64,000 nucleotides of DNA. Source: FEN-1279 sp964501535. Lineage in GTDB: Bacteria > Bacteroidota > Ignavibacteria > Tepidaquicellales > Tepidaquicellaceae. The stretch lies in NCBI GenBank assembly GCA_964501535.1, contig CAZCSV010000004.1:1-64000 (forward strand), read 5' to 3'. The notes under the pieces are model-generated. The model was not told where the DNA came from, did no database searches, and saw only the letters and a list, made by a program, of their open reading frames with translations. Position numbers and translations under genes: made by a program. Positions 9,092 through 18,963 of the stretch are shown piece by piece; position 1 is the first letter of the stretch; each line of letters starts with the position of its first letter.

Positions 9092-10162
9092 CTATTTTAT
9101 ATATCTATAGTCCGTACCTGCTTTCAGCTGAGAGAGAACCTCGAAATAGAGTCTGACAGTATTTTCCACGTCGTTTTCGTGAACCATTTCAACCGTCGTG
9201 TGCATATATTTAAGCGGGACGGAAATCAGTGCAGATGCCACTCCGCAGTTAGAGTAAGCAAATGCGTCCGTATCCGTACCGGAAGAGGTTGAGACGGCTT
9301 CCCGCTGGAAAGGAATTTTTTTCTTCTCCGCCACATTTATAATCATATTCAAAACATTATTTTGGATTGAGGGACCATAAATCAGAACGGGACCTTTTCC
9401 GCAGGAAATATCGCCGTGTTTCTTTTTTTCATAGACGGGCGAGTGGGTATCGTGCGTGACGTCGGTAACGATTGCAAGATTCGGTTTAATTTTTTCGGCT
9501 ATCATTTTCGCGCCCCGCAGTCCGACTTCTTCCTGAACGGAGTTAACTATATACAATCCGAAGTTTAATTTCTTTTTCTTTTCTTTCAGAAGCCTTGCAA
9601 CTTCGGCTATAATGAATCCGCCGAGTCTGTTATCGAGAGCCCTGCCCACAAAATATTTTTTATTCATAATCATAAATTCGTCTTCGAAGGTCGCAATGCT
9701 TCCGACGTGAATGCCGAGTTTTTCAACTTCTTTTTTCGAATCGCAGCCGCAATCGAGGAAGAGGTTTTTCATAGACGGGGCTTCCTCTTTTTCCCTGTCC
9801 CTGACGTGAATTGCGGGCCATCCGAATACAGCCTTTATGATTCCTTTTTCTGTATGGATATTAACTCTCTTTGACGGTGCGATTTGGTGGTCAGAGCCGC
9901 CGTTCCTACGGAGGTAGATATATCCTTCGTCGGTAATATAGTTTACATACCAGGATATTTCATCTGCGTGAGCTTCGATAACAACTTTATAATTCGCTTC
10001 GGGATTAACAACTCCGACAACGGTACCATATGTATCGCTGAAGTATTCATCTATATATGGTTTAACGTAGCCAAGCCAGAGCTTCTGTCCCGCTGTTTCA
10101 TATCCTGTCGGAGAAGCGTTATTAAGGTACTTTTCCAAGAAGTTTAAACTTTCTTTTCTCAT
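9092..10162 (-). CDS. M42 family metallo-aminopeptidase
   Basis: 356 residues, typical of M42 (FrvX/TET-type) cobalt- or zinc-dependent aminopeptidases, which form cytoplasmic particles that trim peptides. The metal and catalytic residues are present: His65/Asp67 (EAHADE), Asp177 (ALDNR), Glu211/Glu212 (VQEEVGLRGA), Asp234 (VTDVTHD) and His321 (MHTTVEMVH). There is no signal peptide. The start is the ATG at 10162. It is transcribed divergently from the STAND NTPase gene, with a 319-base spacer. Confidence 0.93.
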   Translation of the reverse strand: MRKESLNFLEKYLNNASPTGYETAGQKLWLGYVKPYIDEYFSDTYGTVVGVVNPEANYKVVIEAHADEISWYVNYITDEGYIYLRRNGGSDHQIAPSKRVNIHTEKGIIKAVFGWPAIHVRDREKEEAPSMKNLFLDCGCDSKKEVEKLGIHVGSIATFEDEFMIMNKKYFVGRALDNRLGGFIIAEVARLLKEKKKKLNFGLYIVNSVQEEVGLRGAKMIAEKIKPNLAIVTDVTHDTHSPVYEKKKHGDISCGKGPVLIYGPSIQNNVLNMIINVAEKKKIPFQREAVSTSSGTDTDAFAYSNCGVASALISVPLKYMHTTVEMVHENDVENTVRLYFEVLSQLKAGTDYRYIK

Positions 10163-10275
10163 AATCTTTAATTTAGTTTATTAAATTTACATATTAAAAC
10201 AAAAAAATGAAACAAACTTTCTACTACAATTATTTAAATGTTGCATTATTTCAAATATTATAATATATTTAAGGG

Positions 10276-10426
10276 GCAAATTGCAGTTTTTGGTCGTGAA
10301 AATGAAAGTGAGTAAATTTTTCAGATGCAAAAAGGTTTGTTTTAATAAAGTAATACCGAAATAACTTTTTCATACTCCTCCACACAAAAACTTTACCGTT
10401 GATAAAGAAAGCGGTAAAGTTTTTTA
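10276..10426 (+). ncRNA. Candidate small RNA or attenuated leader upstream of the STAND gene
   Basis: The 10163-10481 spacer holds a possible sigma70-like promoter (TTGCAT at 10241-10246, 17 bases, TATATT at 10264-10269) and, 120-150 bases downstream, a strong terminator (10386-10426), before the next gene starts at 10482. A terminator here ends no known plus-strand gene, so it implies a separate short transcript or a leader for the NTPase gene. A 20-codon ORF (10302-10364) lies inside but has no supporting evidence. The RNA class is not recognised; the boundaries are inferred. Confidence 0.4.
10386..10426 (+). terminator. Intrinsic terminator 56 bases before the STAND NTPase gene
   Basis: A perfect 13-bp stem (AAAAACTTTACCG / CGGTAAAGTTTTT) with a 13-base loop and a T-run. 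It is oriented to stop plus-strand transcription between the candidate promoter and the GTG start of the downstream gene. The loop and stem are unambiguous; its regulatory role is inference. Confidence 0.82.
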
Positions 10427-10481
10427 TTTGTATTTAAATATTCAAAGATTTTTCCGATTTTATTACGTATAATGAGAATTA

Positions 10482-13145
10482 GTGGCTATTAAACCCAAAT
10501 ATACTTTATCGGGAGCAGGCGGCGATACATCTCCGAAAGCGGGAAAGAAATTTACCGACAGGGAAGTATTCCTCGCGGCATTCCAAAACGCACTCGCTAC
10601 AAAAGTAAAAGACGAGCATAAGCTTGTTGTATATTTCGGGGTTGGGGGCATAGGGAAAACCACACTGAGAAAGGAACTGGGTAAAAGGCTCGAAGACGAA
10701 AGACCAAATACGGTCTGGACTGCCATTGATTTAGACACCCCTACATACAGGGAGCAGGAAACAGCGTTATTCGTTCTACGCAATCAGCTACATGAAAAGT
10801 TCAAGATTAATTTCCCGTCATTCGACATTGCCTATACTGTATACTGGCAAAAAACGCACCCACAAACACCAATGACAAAGGACAACTTCCCGCTTTTAAC
10901 CGGTGCAAATGTGGTAGCAGGTATAATGCGTGTTGTAGGGGAAATGCCATATATAGGTTTTGTGCCTAAACTTACAAAAGCTTTTATGACAGGGGGTAAC
11001 GTATTCCGCGAATGGTGGAAAAAAAGGGGAGAGAAAGAGCTGGCAAATCTTCCGTCGCTTGAACCGAAAGAAATTTCACTGAGAATGCCTATGTTCTGGG
11101 CAAGCGACATGAAAGATTTTCTCGAAGAGAAAAAGAAAGAGGCGGTATTATTTTTAGATACTTACGAAGCTCTCTGGGAAAACGTAAAAGCAGACGGCGG
11201 ATTTTTTATGAGAGACGAGTGGATAAGGGAGTTAGTAAGTCACCTGCCAGAGGTTGTATGGGTAATCTGCGGACGGGAAAAGTTAAGGTGGTTCGAGCAG
11301 GACGAAGAGTGGAATAATTATATAGACCAGTATTTGCTCGGGAGATTTTCAGATGAGGACTCAAGATATTTTTTGAACTCCTGCGGAGTAGAAAAAGCGG
11401 ATGTTCAAAGTGTCATTATCAAAGCCAGCAAGGGAGTTCCTCATTTTCTTGATTTAGCCGTAGATACATACTATGAAATCCAGAACAGGCACAACAGGGT
11501 TCCCGAGGCAAAAGATTTCGCAAAAACACAGCAGGATGTACTAGAAAGATTTTTAAGGTATCTCGACAAAACAGAAATAGAGACACTCAAGGCATTATCT
11601 TCGGCGAGAATCTGGGGAAGCGAAATTTTCCGTTTACTTGTAAACGAATTCCAGACGGGTTATCCTATTACGGCTATGGATAATTTATGCAGATTTTCGT
11701 TTATTAATGATACGGAAAAGCCGGGAATTCATTCGATGCACGAGCTGATGAGAGAGAGTTTACAGGCAAAACTCGACACCGAAACTCTTAAGCTTTTACA
11801 CAAATCTTTATTCGAATATTACAAAGAAAAGCTTGCAAAGGTAGACATTAAAAACATCGATGATTCGGCAAAGCAGGCATTAATAGAGGCGTGTTATCAC
11901 GGCAAGAACTCCTTATCCGACATAGAATACTTTAACTGGTATACAGAAGCGATAGTAATTTTTCACGAGGCGGCACAATATCAATTTTTAATTCCCCAGA
12001 CAGAAGAGCTAATCAAAATGACGGAGGAGGCAAAAGGAAGTGACTCTATCGAATATGCAAACGCTCTTCAGATAATAGCCAATTTATATCAAATGCTCGG
12101 GAGATACAAAATAGCGGAGCCATATTTCGAAAAGGTGCTCGAGATAAAAGAAAAAAATCTTGGTAAATATCATCCAGAGGTTGCAAGTGTATTAAACAGT
12201 TTTGCTTATTTACTTTCCGCAATAGGGAAATTTTCCGAATCGGAGGTCATGTTTCTGAGGGCAATAGAATCCTTTGAAAAATATCCCGAAAGCGACATTA
12301 AACAGCACTCCGATTCGTTAAATAATTTAGCGGTTTTATACACCATGCAGGGTAAGTACAGCGAAGCAGAGCCGTTATTCAAGAGTGCGATTGAAATAAG
12401 GGAAAAAAATCTCGGGGCAGACCATCCCGAGGTAGCAAAAACGATAATGAATCTTGCAAACATATATTTCGATTTGAAAAAATTCTCCGAGGCAGAGGAG
12501 TTATACCAGCGTTCGCTGACAATTTCCGAAAAAACGTTAGGGAACATTCATCCCGAAGTAGGCAAGGCATTAAACAGCATAGGAAACGTTTATCTAGAGC
12601 AGAAGAAATATTCCGAAGCGGAACCATATTATTTAAGGTCAATAGAAATTTTCGAATCATCTTTCGGACCGGAACACCCTGAGGTTGCAGTGGGAACCAA
12701 CAATCTTGCTTATTTATATTACAAGCTCGGAAAATATGACGAAGCTTTTCCCCTCTACAAAAAAGCATTAAGGCTTTTTCAAAAAATACTCGGAAAGAAC
12801 CATCCTCACATAGCAACACTAATAAATAACATGGCAAGGTTATTTCTCTGTCAAAAGAAATACCGGGAATCGGAAATTTTATTCAAAAGGGCACTGAAGT
12901 TAAGGTACGAGATACTTGGTTCGGAGCACCAGGACCTTATTGATTCATATAAATATTTAGCGGAGCTTTATGAAGAGCAAAACAGGGTTCAAGAAGCAAT
13001 AGAATACCTTGAAAGCGCAAAGGACATTATCGAAAAAGTTTTCGACAAGGATGTTGAAGAATCCTTAAAAATTTCCGAAAGGCTCAAAAGATTAAAAACG
13101 GGTCAAGTTAAGAAACCAGATAATCAACAAATTCCCGGGCAGTAA
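10482..13145 (+). CDS. STAND-type (NB-ARC-like) NTPase with C-terminal TPR repeats
   Basis: 887 residues from a GTG start; a stop codon three codons upstream leaves no longer option. The N-terminal segment FTDREVFLAAF leads into a P-loop (GVGGIGKTTL, 53-62). A Walker B-like AVLFLDTYEALW is near 221-232 (Asp226), followed by a helical/winged region containing a Met-His-Glu-Leu segment (IHSMHELMRES), as in NACHT/NB-ARC proteins. From about 525 to 860 there are about eight TPR units of the kinesin-light-chain type (for example EAEPLFKSAIEIREKNLG, DHPEVAKTIMNLANIYF). Such proteins are signal sensors, and some act in phage defence or regulation. No effector domain precedes the NTPase, so an output partner is unknown. 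The end overlaps the convergent lplA by 38 bases. Confidence 0.85.
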   Translation: MAIKPKYTLSGAGGDTSPKAGKKFTDREVFLAAFQNALATKVKDEHKLVVYFGVGGIGKTTLRKELGKRLEDERPNTVWTAIDLDTPTYREQETALFVLRNQLHEKFKINFPSFDIAYTVYWQKTHPQTPMTKDNFPLLTGANVVAGIMRVVGEMPYIGFVPKLTKAFMTGGNVFREWWKKRGEKELANLPSLEPKEISLRMPMFWASDMKDFLEEKKKEAVLFLDTYEALWENVKADGGFFMRDEWIRELVSHLPEVVWVICGREKLRWFEQDEEWNNYIDQYLLGRFSDEDSRYFLNSCGVEKADVQSVIIKASKGVPHFLDLAVDTYYEIQNRHNRVPEAKDFAKTQQDVLERFLRYLDKTEIETLKALSSARIWGSEIFRLLVNEFQTGYPITAMDNLCRFSFINDTEKPGIHSMHELMRESLQAKLDTETLKLLHKSLFEYYKEKLAKVDIKNIDDSAKQALIEACYHGKNSLSDIEYFNWYTEAIVIFHEAAQYQFLIPQTEELIKMTEEAKGSDSIEYANALQIIANLYQMLGRYKIAEPYFEKVLEIKEKNLGKYHPEVASVLNSFAYLLSAIGKFSESEVMFLRAIESFEKYPESDIKQHSDSLNNLAVLYTMQGKYSEAEPLFKSAIEIREKNLGADHPEVAKTIMNLANIYFDLKKFSEAEELYQRSLTISEKTLGNIHPEVGKALNSIGNVYLEQKKYSEAEPYYLRSIEIFESSFGPEHPEVAVGTNNLAYLYYKLGKYDEAFPLYKKALRLFQKILGKNHPHIATLINNMARLFLCQKKYRESEILFKRALKLRYEILGSEHQDLIDSYKYLAELYEEQNRVQEAIEYLESAKDIIEKVFDKDVEESLKISERLKRLKTGQVKKPDNQQIPGQ

Positions 13146-14106
13146 TTTCCCCAAAATAAAGGTTCAGATTGAATTTTTCCATAACGGATGATACATCTTT
13201 TTGATTATATTTTTTTCCCGTTAATTCTTTTTCAATTTCTCCCGTATCGCCATGACCGAGAAAATCACCGAAGAATTTCACTTCCCGAATAATTCCCTCT
13301 TTCACGTTCAGCCGAGTATCAATCTGACCGAATGGAAATCTTTTTGTTTTCTGAACGTTAAATTCGGGTGAGCGTCCGAAATTCCAGTCCCAGCTTCTAT
13401 ATTTTTCATCCGATAATTTATAAACCTGTTCCCATTCGTTTTCAGTAAGATTATATTCGGGTATTTTTTTATAACCACGGAAAATAGATTGGAGAATTTT
13501 CTCTTTAAACTCAAGTATTGTAATCGGCTCTTTCAAGAACTCTGTGATATTTGCAACTCTACTTCTGATAGACTTAATTCCTTTGCTTTCAATTTTATCG
13601 ATTTTCACATTCAGTGCCTGAACAACATCTTCAAGGTGAGAATCGAAAAGCAATGTGCCGTGTGAAAACATTGCCTTCATATTCGTGAACTGTGCATTCC
13701 CCGAAATTTTTCTCTCGTTCACGACAATATCGTTTCGTCCCGTCATTTCGGCGTTTACGCCAAGTTCGATTAAAGCATCACGCACCGGTCTTGTAAACTT
13801 CTCGAAGTTGTGTATGCTGTCATCTGTGTGCTTCGAAAGAAAACTAAAATTTAAATTTCCCTTGTCGTGGTACACCGCACCCCCGCCAGAGATTCTTCTT
13901 ATCACGTGAATATTATGTGCCTTCACGTAATCATAATTTATTTCTTCTATTGTACACTGGTGTTTTCCGATTATTATCGCCGGGGCGTTAATATAAAAGA
14001 GAAGGAAGTCGTCTTTATCAAAATTCAGGTTACGCACACAATACTCTTCGAGTGCAAGATTAACCGCCGGGTCGTGAATATCGTTATTGCAGTTTATTAA
14101 TATCAT
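13108..14106 (-). CDS. lplA: Lipoate--protein ligase A
   Basis: 332 residues with the lipoyl-ligase signature RRISGGGAVYHDKGNLNFSF at about 70-89, the KISGNAQ segment that carries the catalytic-region lysine, and a C-terminal accessory domain (about 240-332). Family enzymes activate free lipoate with ATP and attach it to E2 and GcvH proteins. The length matches the E. coli two-domain form rather than the shorter octanoyltransferases. Its 3' end overlaps the tail of the STAND gene. Start: ATG at 14106. Confidence 0.92.
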   Translation of the reverse strand: MILINCNNDIHDPAVNLALEEYCVRNLNFDKDDFLLFYINAPAIIIGKHQCTIEEINYDYVKAHNIHVIRRISGGGAVYHDKGNLNFSFLSKHTDDSIHNFEKFTRPVRDALIELGVNAEMTGRNDIVVNERKISGNAQFTNMKAMFSHGTLLFDSHLEDVVQALNVKIDKIESKGIKSIRSRVANITEFLKEPITILEFKEKILQSIFRGYKKIPEYNLTENEWEQVYKLSDEKYRSWDWNFGRSPEFNVQKTKRFPFGQIDTRLNVKEGIIREVKFFGDFLGHGDTGEIEKELTGKKYNQKDVSSVMEKFNLNLYFGEITAREFVDYLVS

Positions 14107-14226
14107 AAAAAAAATTTATTTTACCAAAATTAACAAAGCTCTTTTCCATTTTCAAATTATTACAGAATACTATTTACACTAAATATATTCACTTTTTTAT
14201 ATTCAAATAATAAGTAATTTTAAGTT

Positions 14227-16062
14227 ATGATAATACCGCAGGAAAAATTAGACGAAATAATACAGGCAAATGACATTATCGACGTAATATCCTCTTACAC
14301 GCAAGTAAAGAGGAGGGGGAAAGCATTTCTTGCTCTTTGTCCTTTCCATCCCGATAAAAACCCATCGCTGAACATATCCCAGCAAAAGCAGGTTTATCAT
14401 TGCTTTGCCTGCGGGGCGAGCGGGAATGTTTTCACGTTTGTAATGGACTACGATAAAATAACTTTTGTAGAAGCCGCAACCAAGCTGGCATTCCGTGCGG
14501 GAATAGAGTTAAACATAAGGAGTGCGGCGCCCGATGTATCGAGCGAAATTTCAAGATTGTTTGAAATCAATAAATCAGCGGCAAGATTTTTTTACGACAA
14601 ACTTCAAAACGCTTCGGGATACGAAAAAGATTTTTTACACGAATATTTAACGAAGAGGGGGCTAAAAAAAGAAACCCTTAAGAAATTCGGGATTGGATAT
14701 GCAGAAAAGGGCTGGGATTCTCTGTTAAACCATTTCAATGAAGAGAATATTTTTTCGGAAGAGGACATCGAAAAAGCGGGGTTGATAATTAAGAGTGAAA
14801 AAGGGAAATATTACGACCGATTCAGGGGGAGGCTAATTTTTCCGATATTCAGCGAAAATGACAAGGTTGTGGGTTTCGGGGGAAGAAAACTTTACGAAGA
14901 TGACCCCGGAGGAAAATACATCAACTCGCCAGAAACAAGAATTTACAATAAGAGCAGGATTCTTTACGGTTTAAATTTTGCAAGGGAAAGCATCCATACA
15001 AATGATTACGTATTACTTGCAGAGGGTTACATGGACGTGATTACGTTACACCAGTCCGGGATACACAATGTCGTTGCATCGAGCGGAACGGCGCTTACAG
15101 TCGAGCAGGTACAATTAATTTCAAGGTACACGAAAAATGTGGTTATGGTTTACGATGCCGACCTTGCCGGGATTAAAGCGACAAAAAGGGGAATAGAGTT
15201 AATTCTGGAGGCGGGACTTGATTTAGCCGTAGTAACGTTACCCGAAGGGGAAGATCCGGATTCTATTATCAGGGAAAAGGGGCGGGAGGAATTCGAGATA
15301 CATCTCAATAAAAGAAAATCCATAATAGAGTTCATAAGTCAGCTTTACGAAAAAGAAAACAGGATTGGTACGGTTCAGGAAAAAACCGAATACGTAAAAG
15401 AAATAATCGGATATATAAGCCGCATCCCGGACAAAATAAAAAGAGCGTTTTTCATAAAAGAGATTGCATCAAAATACGGTTTATACGAATCCGATTTACG
15501 CGATGAACTTGAGAAAGCGGTAAAGATTTTCAGAAAAGAATACTTTACCAAATCATCCGTTGTTCTGCCGGAAAAGAAAGTTAACAGAAAACCGGAGAGA
15601 AGGAAAGCGGACAGGGCGGAAACAGATTTAATAGATGTGCTTGTTAACGGAGACAGCATGGCAATCGAGTACATAGAGAACAATCTTGATATAAAATTTA
15701 TTCAAGACGAAACAGTATTAAAATTAACGACAATACTCCTCGACGAATACATGAACGAAGGTAAAATTAACATTTCAAAAATAATAAGCACACTGGAAGA
15801 CACGAATGCAAAAGCATTACTGGGAAGTGTATCAACCTTAAAATATGAAGTTAGCAAATCGGAAAAGTTCGCAAACAACAACACGCTGCTTTCAAAGACA
15901 GAGAAAAAAAACACTGATTATTTAAAGTTCGCGAAGGATTTGATAAAAAGATTCGAAATAAACCTGCGGCAGAGAAAAATAGAGGAATTGTTAAAAGAGG
16001 GTTCAAATCCGAACGAAATCATCCGGTTGAAGAGGGAGATGAACGAGATACAGAAGAAATAA
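14227..16062 (+). CDS. dnaG: DNA primase
   Basis: 611 residues. The N-terminal CHC2 zinc finger is intact (Cys38, His41, Cys59, Cys62). The Toprim domain follows, with LLAEGYMDVITLHQSG and MVYDADLAG around 260-320. The C-terminal third is the helicase-interaction region, which varies between species and here is rich in Lys and Glu. It makes RNA primers for replication and docks on the DnaB helicase. It is followed after 90 bases by ptsI; it is not in a dnaG-rpoD operon within this window. Confidence 0.96.
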   Translation: MIIPQEKLDEIIQANDIIDVISSYTQVKRRGKAFLALCPFHPDKNPSLNISQQKQVYHCFACGASGNVFTFVMDYDKITFVEAATKLAFRAGIELNIRSAAPDVSSEISRLFEINKSAARFFYDKLQNASGYEKDFLHEYLTKRGLKKETLKKFGIGYAEKGWDSLLNHFNEENIFSEEDIEKAGLIIKSEKGKYYDRFRGRLIFPIFSENDKVVGFGGRKLYEDDPGGKYINSPETRIYNKSRILYGLNFARESIHTNDYVLLAEGYMDVITLHQSGIHNVVASSGTALTVEQVQLISRYTKNVVMVYDADLAGIKATKRGIELILEAGLDLAVVTLPEGEDPDSIIREKGREEFEIHLNKRKSIIEFISQLYEKENRIGTVQEKTEYVKEIIGYISRIPDKIKRAFFIKEIASKYGLYESDLRDELEKAVKIFRKEYFTKSSVVLPEKKVNRKPERRKADRAETDLIDVLVNGDSMAIEYIENNLDIKFIQDETVLKLTTILLDEYMNEGKINISKIISTLEDTNAKALLGSVSTLKYEVSKSEKFANNNTLLSKTEKKNTDYLKFAKDLIKRFEINLRQRKIEELLKEGSNPNEIIRLKREMNEIQKK

Positions 16063-16152
16063 TTTTCCGGGTATATCAATAATTTTAATAAAATTTGACT
16101 TTTTTGCTACTGTTTTAACTTATATTTTAGGATTTTACAGACAATTTTCATT

Positions 16153-17889
16153 TTGACAAAAGAAAAAATATATAAAGGCATTCCTGTATCCAATGGAATT
16201 TCCATAAGCAAGGCATATTTATATACGAGGCGTCAGGTAAGCATAAGTCATCATGAAATCTCCGAAAGCGATATTGAGAAAGAAATAACGGAATTCAAAA
16301 ATGCCGTAGAAATTTCGAAAAAAGAACTCAACAAGATTTACAACCTATCGATTGAAAGGATTGGCGAGGAAAACTCAAAAATTTTTCAGGCACAACTGGA
16401 TATACTCAACGATAAAATATTCATAGACACGGTATTAAAAAGAATACAGAGGGACAAGAGAACATCGGGCTTTATTTTTCACGATGAGATTTCGAAGCTT
16501 GCAAACATACTTCTTGCCGCAAAGGATGATTATTTAAAAGAGCGGTATACAGATATTATAGATGTCAAGAACAGGGTAATAAGGAACATGAAACGGGAAA
16601 AACTCGTATCGAAAGTCGACGAAAATTCAATAATATTTGCACATGAGCTAACGCCAGCCGATACGATTCTCTTCAGCAAAAGAAAGGTACAGGGTTATGC
16701 GACCGATACGGGCGGGACGACATCGCACACTGCCATTATCTCAAGAGCTCTGAGGATTCCGGCTGTTGTTGGTATGAAAGTAATTTCGAAGCATGTATTA
16801 ACCGGTGACACGGTAATAATCGACGGATTCGAGGGAACAGTAATTTTACATCCGAGAGAAGAAACAATAGAGAAATACAGGGAAAAATTTTCGCGTTACG
16901 AAGTTGAACAAACCAAATTCAACAGATTTGTTGACCTACCGTGCGAAACTCTCGACAAGAAAAAAATCGAAATTACATCGAACATAGATTTCATAGAAGA
17001 GGTGGATTTCATAAAGAACTGCGGACATTGCGGCATAGGGTTATACAGGACTGAGCATTTATTCATGGCAAAGGGAGAATTCCCTACCGAAGCGGAGCAG
17101 ATAGAAGAATACACCCACATAGCCAATGTTACCTTTCCAAAAACGGTTACTATAAGGACATTCGACCTAGGCGGGGACAAGGTATTGCCCACTACGATAA
17201 AAGAAAACAATCCCAATTTAGGTTGGAGGGGGATAAGAATTTGTTTAGACAAAACCGATATTTTAAAAACCCAGTTCAGGGCAATTCTTTTATCATCGGT
17301 AAAGAAAAATGTTAAGGTTATGTATCCAATGATTTCTTCTCTAGAGGAAGTAAGGTCTGCCAAGAAGATACTTAATGAGGTAAAAGCCGAGTTGGACAAG
17401 AAAGGTGCGTTTTACGACAAGGATATACAGGTTGGTATTATGATAGAGGTTCCGTCGGCGTTCATGCTTGCGGACGAGTTTGCCAAAGAAGTTGATTTTT
17501 TCAGTATAGGCACAAACGACTTAACTCAATATCTCCTTGCTGTCGACAGGGGCAACGAATTAATTTCCGAAATGTACAAACAACTTCACCCTGCGGTGAT
17601 AAGGGCATTAAAGTGGATAATAGAAAATGCACACAAAAACAAAATCAAGGTAAGCATCTGCGGAGAACTTGGTTCAATGGTGACAGCGGTTCCAATTTTG
17701 GTAGGAATGGGAATCGATGAAATCAGTGTGAACCCGTCAGTTTTTCCCGAGATTAAGCAGACAGTCCGGGCCATTAAGTACAGCGAAGCAGAAAAGCTAG
17801 CAGAAAAAGTAATGACATACTCAACCGAGCGTGAAATCAATCAAGAGGTGGAAAATTTTTACAAACAGCTCGACTTAACAGAAAAATAA
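16153..17889 (+). CDS. ptsI: Phosphoenolpyruvate--protein phosphotransferase (PTS enzyme I)
   Basis: 578 residues from a TTG start. The phospho-accepting histidine is His192 in GGTTSHTAIISRALRIPAVVG. The TIM-barrel half has RTFDLGGDKVLP, the PMIS region and the active-site Cys503 (SICGELG). It takes phosphate from PEP and passes it to HPr. No HPr or sugar-specific EII genes lie nearby, so it may serve a regulatory rather than transport role, as in many Bacteroidota relatives (inference). The stop is 12 bases before the isomerase gene, indicating one transcript. Confidence 0.94.
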   Translation: MTKEKIYKGIPVSNGISISKAYLYTRRQVSISHHEISESDIEKEITEFKNAVEISKKELNKIYNLSIERIGEENSKIFQAQLDILNDKIFIDTVLKRIQRDKRTSGFIFHDEISKLANILLAAKDDYLKERYTDIIDVKNRVIRNMKREKLVSKVDENSIIFAHELTPADTILFSKRKVQGYATDTGGTTSHTAIISRALRIPAVVGMKVISKHVLTGDTVIIDGFEGTVILHPREETIEKYREKFSRYEVEQTKFNRFVDLPCETLDKKKIEITSNIDFIEEVDFIKNCGHCGIGLYRTEHLFMAKGEFPTEAEQIEEYTHIANVTFPKTVTIRTFDLGGDKVLPTTIKENNPNLGWRGIRICLDKTDILKTQFRAILLSSVKKNVKVMYPMISSLEEVRSAKKILNEVKAELDKKGAFYDKDIQVGIMIEVPSAFMLADEFAKEVDFFSIGTNDLTQYLLAVDRGNELISEMYKQLHPAVIRALKWIIENAHKNKIKVSICGELGSMVTAVPILVGMGIDEISVNPSVFPEIKQTVRAIKYSEAEKLAEKVMTYSTEREINQEVENFYKQLDLTEK

Positions 17890-17901
17890 ACACATCCGAA
17901 C

Positions 17902-18957
17902 ATGGAAAAAAAAATAATCAATGCTATAGATAAAAGTAATATGTACAATGTACTCAGGGATTTTCACTTACAGGTTAAAGACGCTCTGAGCATTATAAAC
18001 AAATATAAATTAAAAAAATTCGGTTCAGGGGAAATTAAGAATGTTATTATTTCGGGTTTAGGGGGTTCTGCAATCGGCGGTGATTTATTCAGGAGTATTA
18101 CCCAATATGAAATAAGGATACCGGTAACGGTAAACAGAAACTATACGATACCAAAATTTGCAGACCGGAATACATTGGTAATAATTTCAAGCTATTCGGG
18201 AAACACGGAGGAAACAATTTCCGCATACAAACAAGCGATAAAGGCAGGGTGCAGAATAATCTGTATAACAAGCGGCGGAGAAGTTCAGAAAATTGCGGAG
18301 AAGAACAAGCACAATTGCGTAATAATACCAAAAGGTTTTCAGCCGAGGTGTGCGTTAGGATATTCATTTTTTACTTTACTCATACTTTTTCAGAAATTAG
18401 GGTTTACAAAGGGAAAGCAGGAAGAAATAAAAGAGACAATAAGAATCCTCGAGAAAGGAGCGGGTGTTTACACGAAATTAAATCTTGAAAAGAATCCCGC
18501 ATTGAAAATCGCGGCAGATTTAAAGGGTAAATTACCAGTTATATATTCTTCGGTTGACCTGTTGGATATAGTCAATTTAAGGTGGCGGGGACAAATTTCT
18601 GAAAACTCGAAAATTCTTGCATACGGAAACCTTTACCCGGAGATGAACCACAACGAACTTGTGGGCTGGAAACTCAACGGGGATATTTTAAAGAAAACCG
18701 TTGTTATATTTTTGAAAGACAGAAAGGACAACGACAGGATAAAGCTAAGAATGAAGATTACTTCGGAAATAATCAAAGAATACGCAGACAACATTTTGTA
18801 TATCGAGAGCAACGGCAGGTACAAGCTCGGAAGGATATTCGATTTAATATATTTGGGTGATTGGGTAAGTTATTATCTGGCAATTATAAACAATGCCGAC
18901 CCAACGCCAGTAGATGCAATCAGCTATTTAAAGAGCAAATTAGAAAAAATCACATAA
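17902..18957 (+). CDS. Bifunctional phosphoglucose/phosphomannose isomerase
   Basis: 351 residues with tandem SIS (sugar isomerase) folds. GLGGSAIGGDLFRS near 50-63 and ISSYSGNTEETISAYK near 93-108 bind the sugar phosphate, and the C-terminal EMNHNELVGW segment carries the conserved Glu/His region of the archaeal-type PGI/PMI family. It interconverts fructose-6-P with glucose-6-P and mannose-6-P, linking glycolysis to the GDP-mannose route (manC lies at 41675). It sits in a tight run between ptsI and nuoH (gaps of 12 and 6 bases). Confidence 0.9.
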   Translation: MEKKIINAIDKSNMYNVLRDFHLQVKDALSIINKYKLKKFGSGEIKNVIISGLGGSAIGGDLFRSITQYEIRIPVTVNRNYTIPKFADRNTLVIISSYSGNTEETISAYKQAIKAGCRIICITSGGEVQKIAEKNKHNCVIIPKGFQPRCALGYSFFTLLILFQKLGFTKGKQEEIKETIRILEKGAGVYTKLNLEKNPALKIAADLKGKLPVIYSSVDLLDIVNLRWRGQISENSKILAYGNLYPEMNHNELVGWKLNGDILKKTVVIFLKDRKDNDRIKLRMKITSEIIKEYADNILYIESNGRYKLGRIFDLIYLGDWVSYYLAIINNADPTPVDAISYLKSKLEKIT

Positions 18958-18963
18958 CTATAT

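Noticed and set aside
12379..12837. Minus-strand ORF within the TPR region
   Set aside because: Antisense of the repeat region; composition is repeat-driven.
16896..17399. Minus-strand ORF of 167 codons inside ptsI
   Set aside because: Antisense to a conserved enzyme domain; no start context or family.
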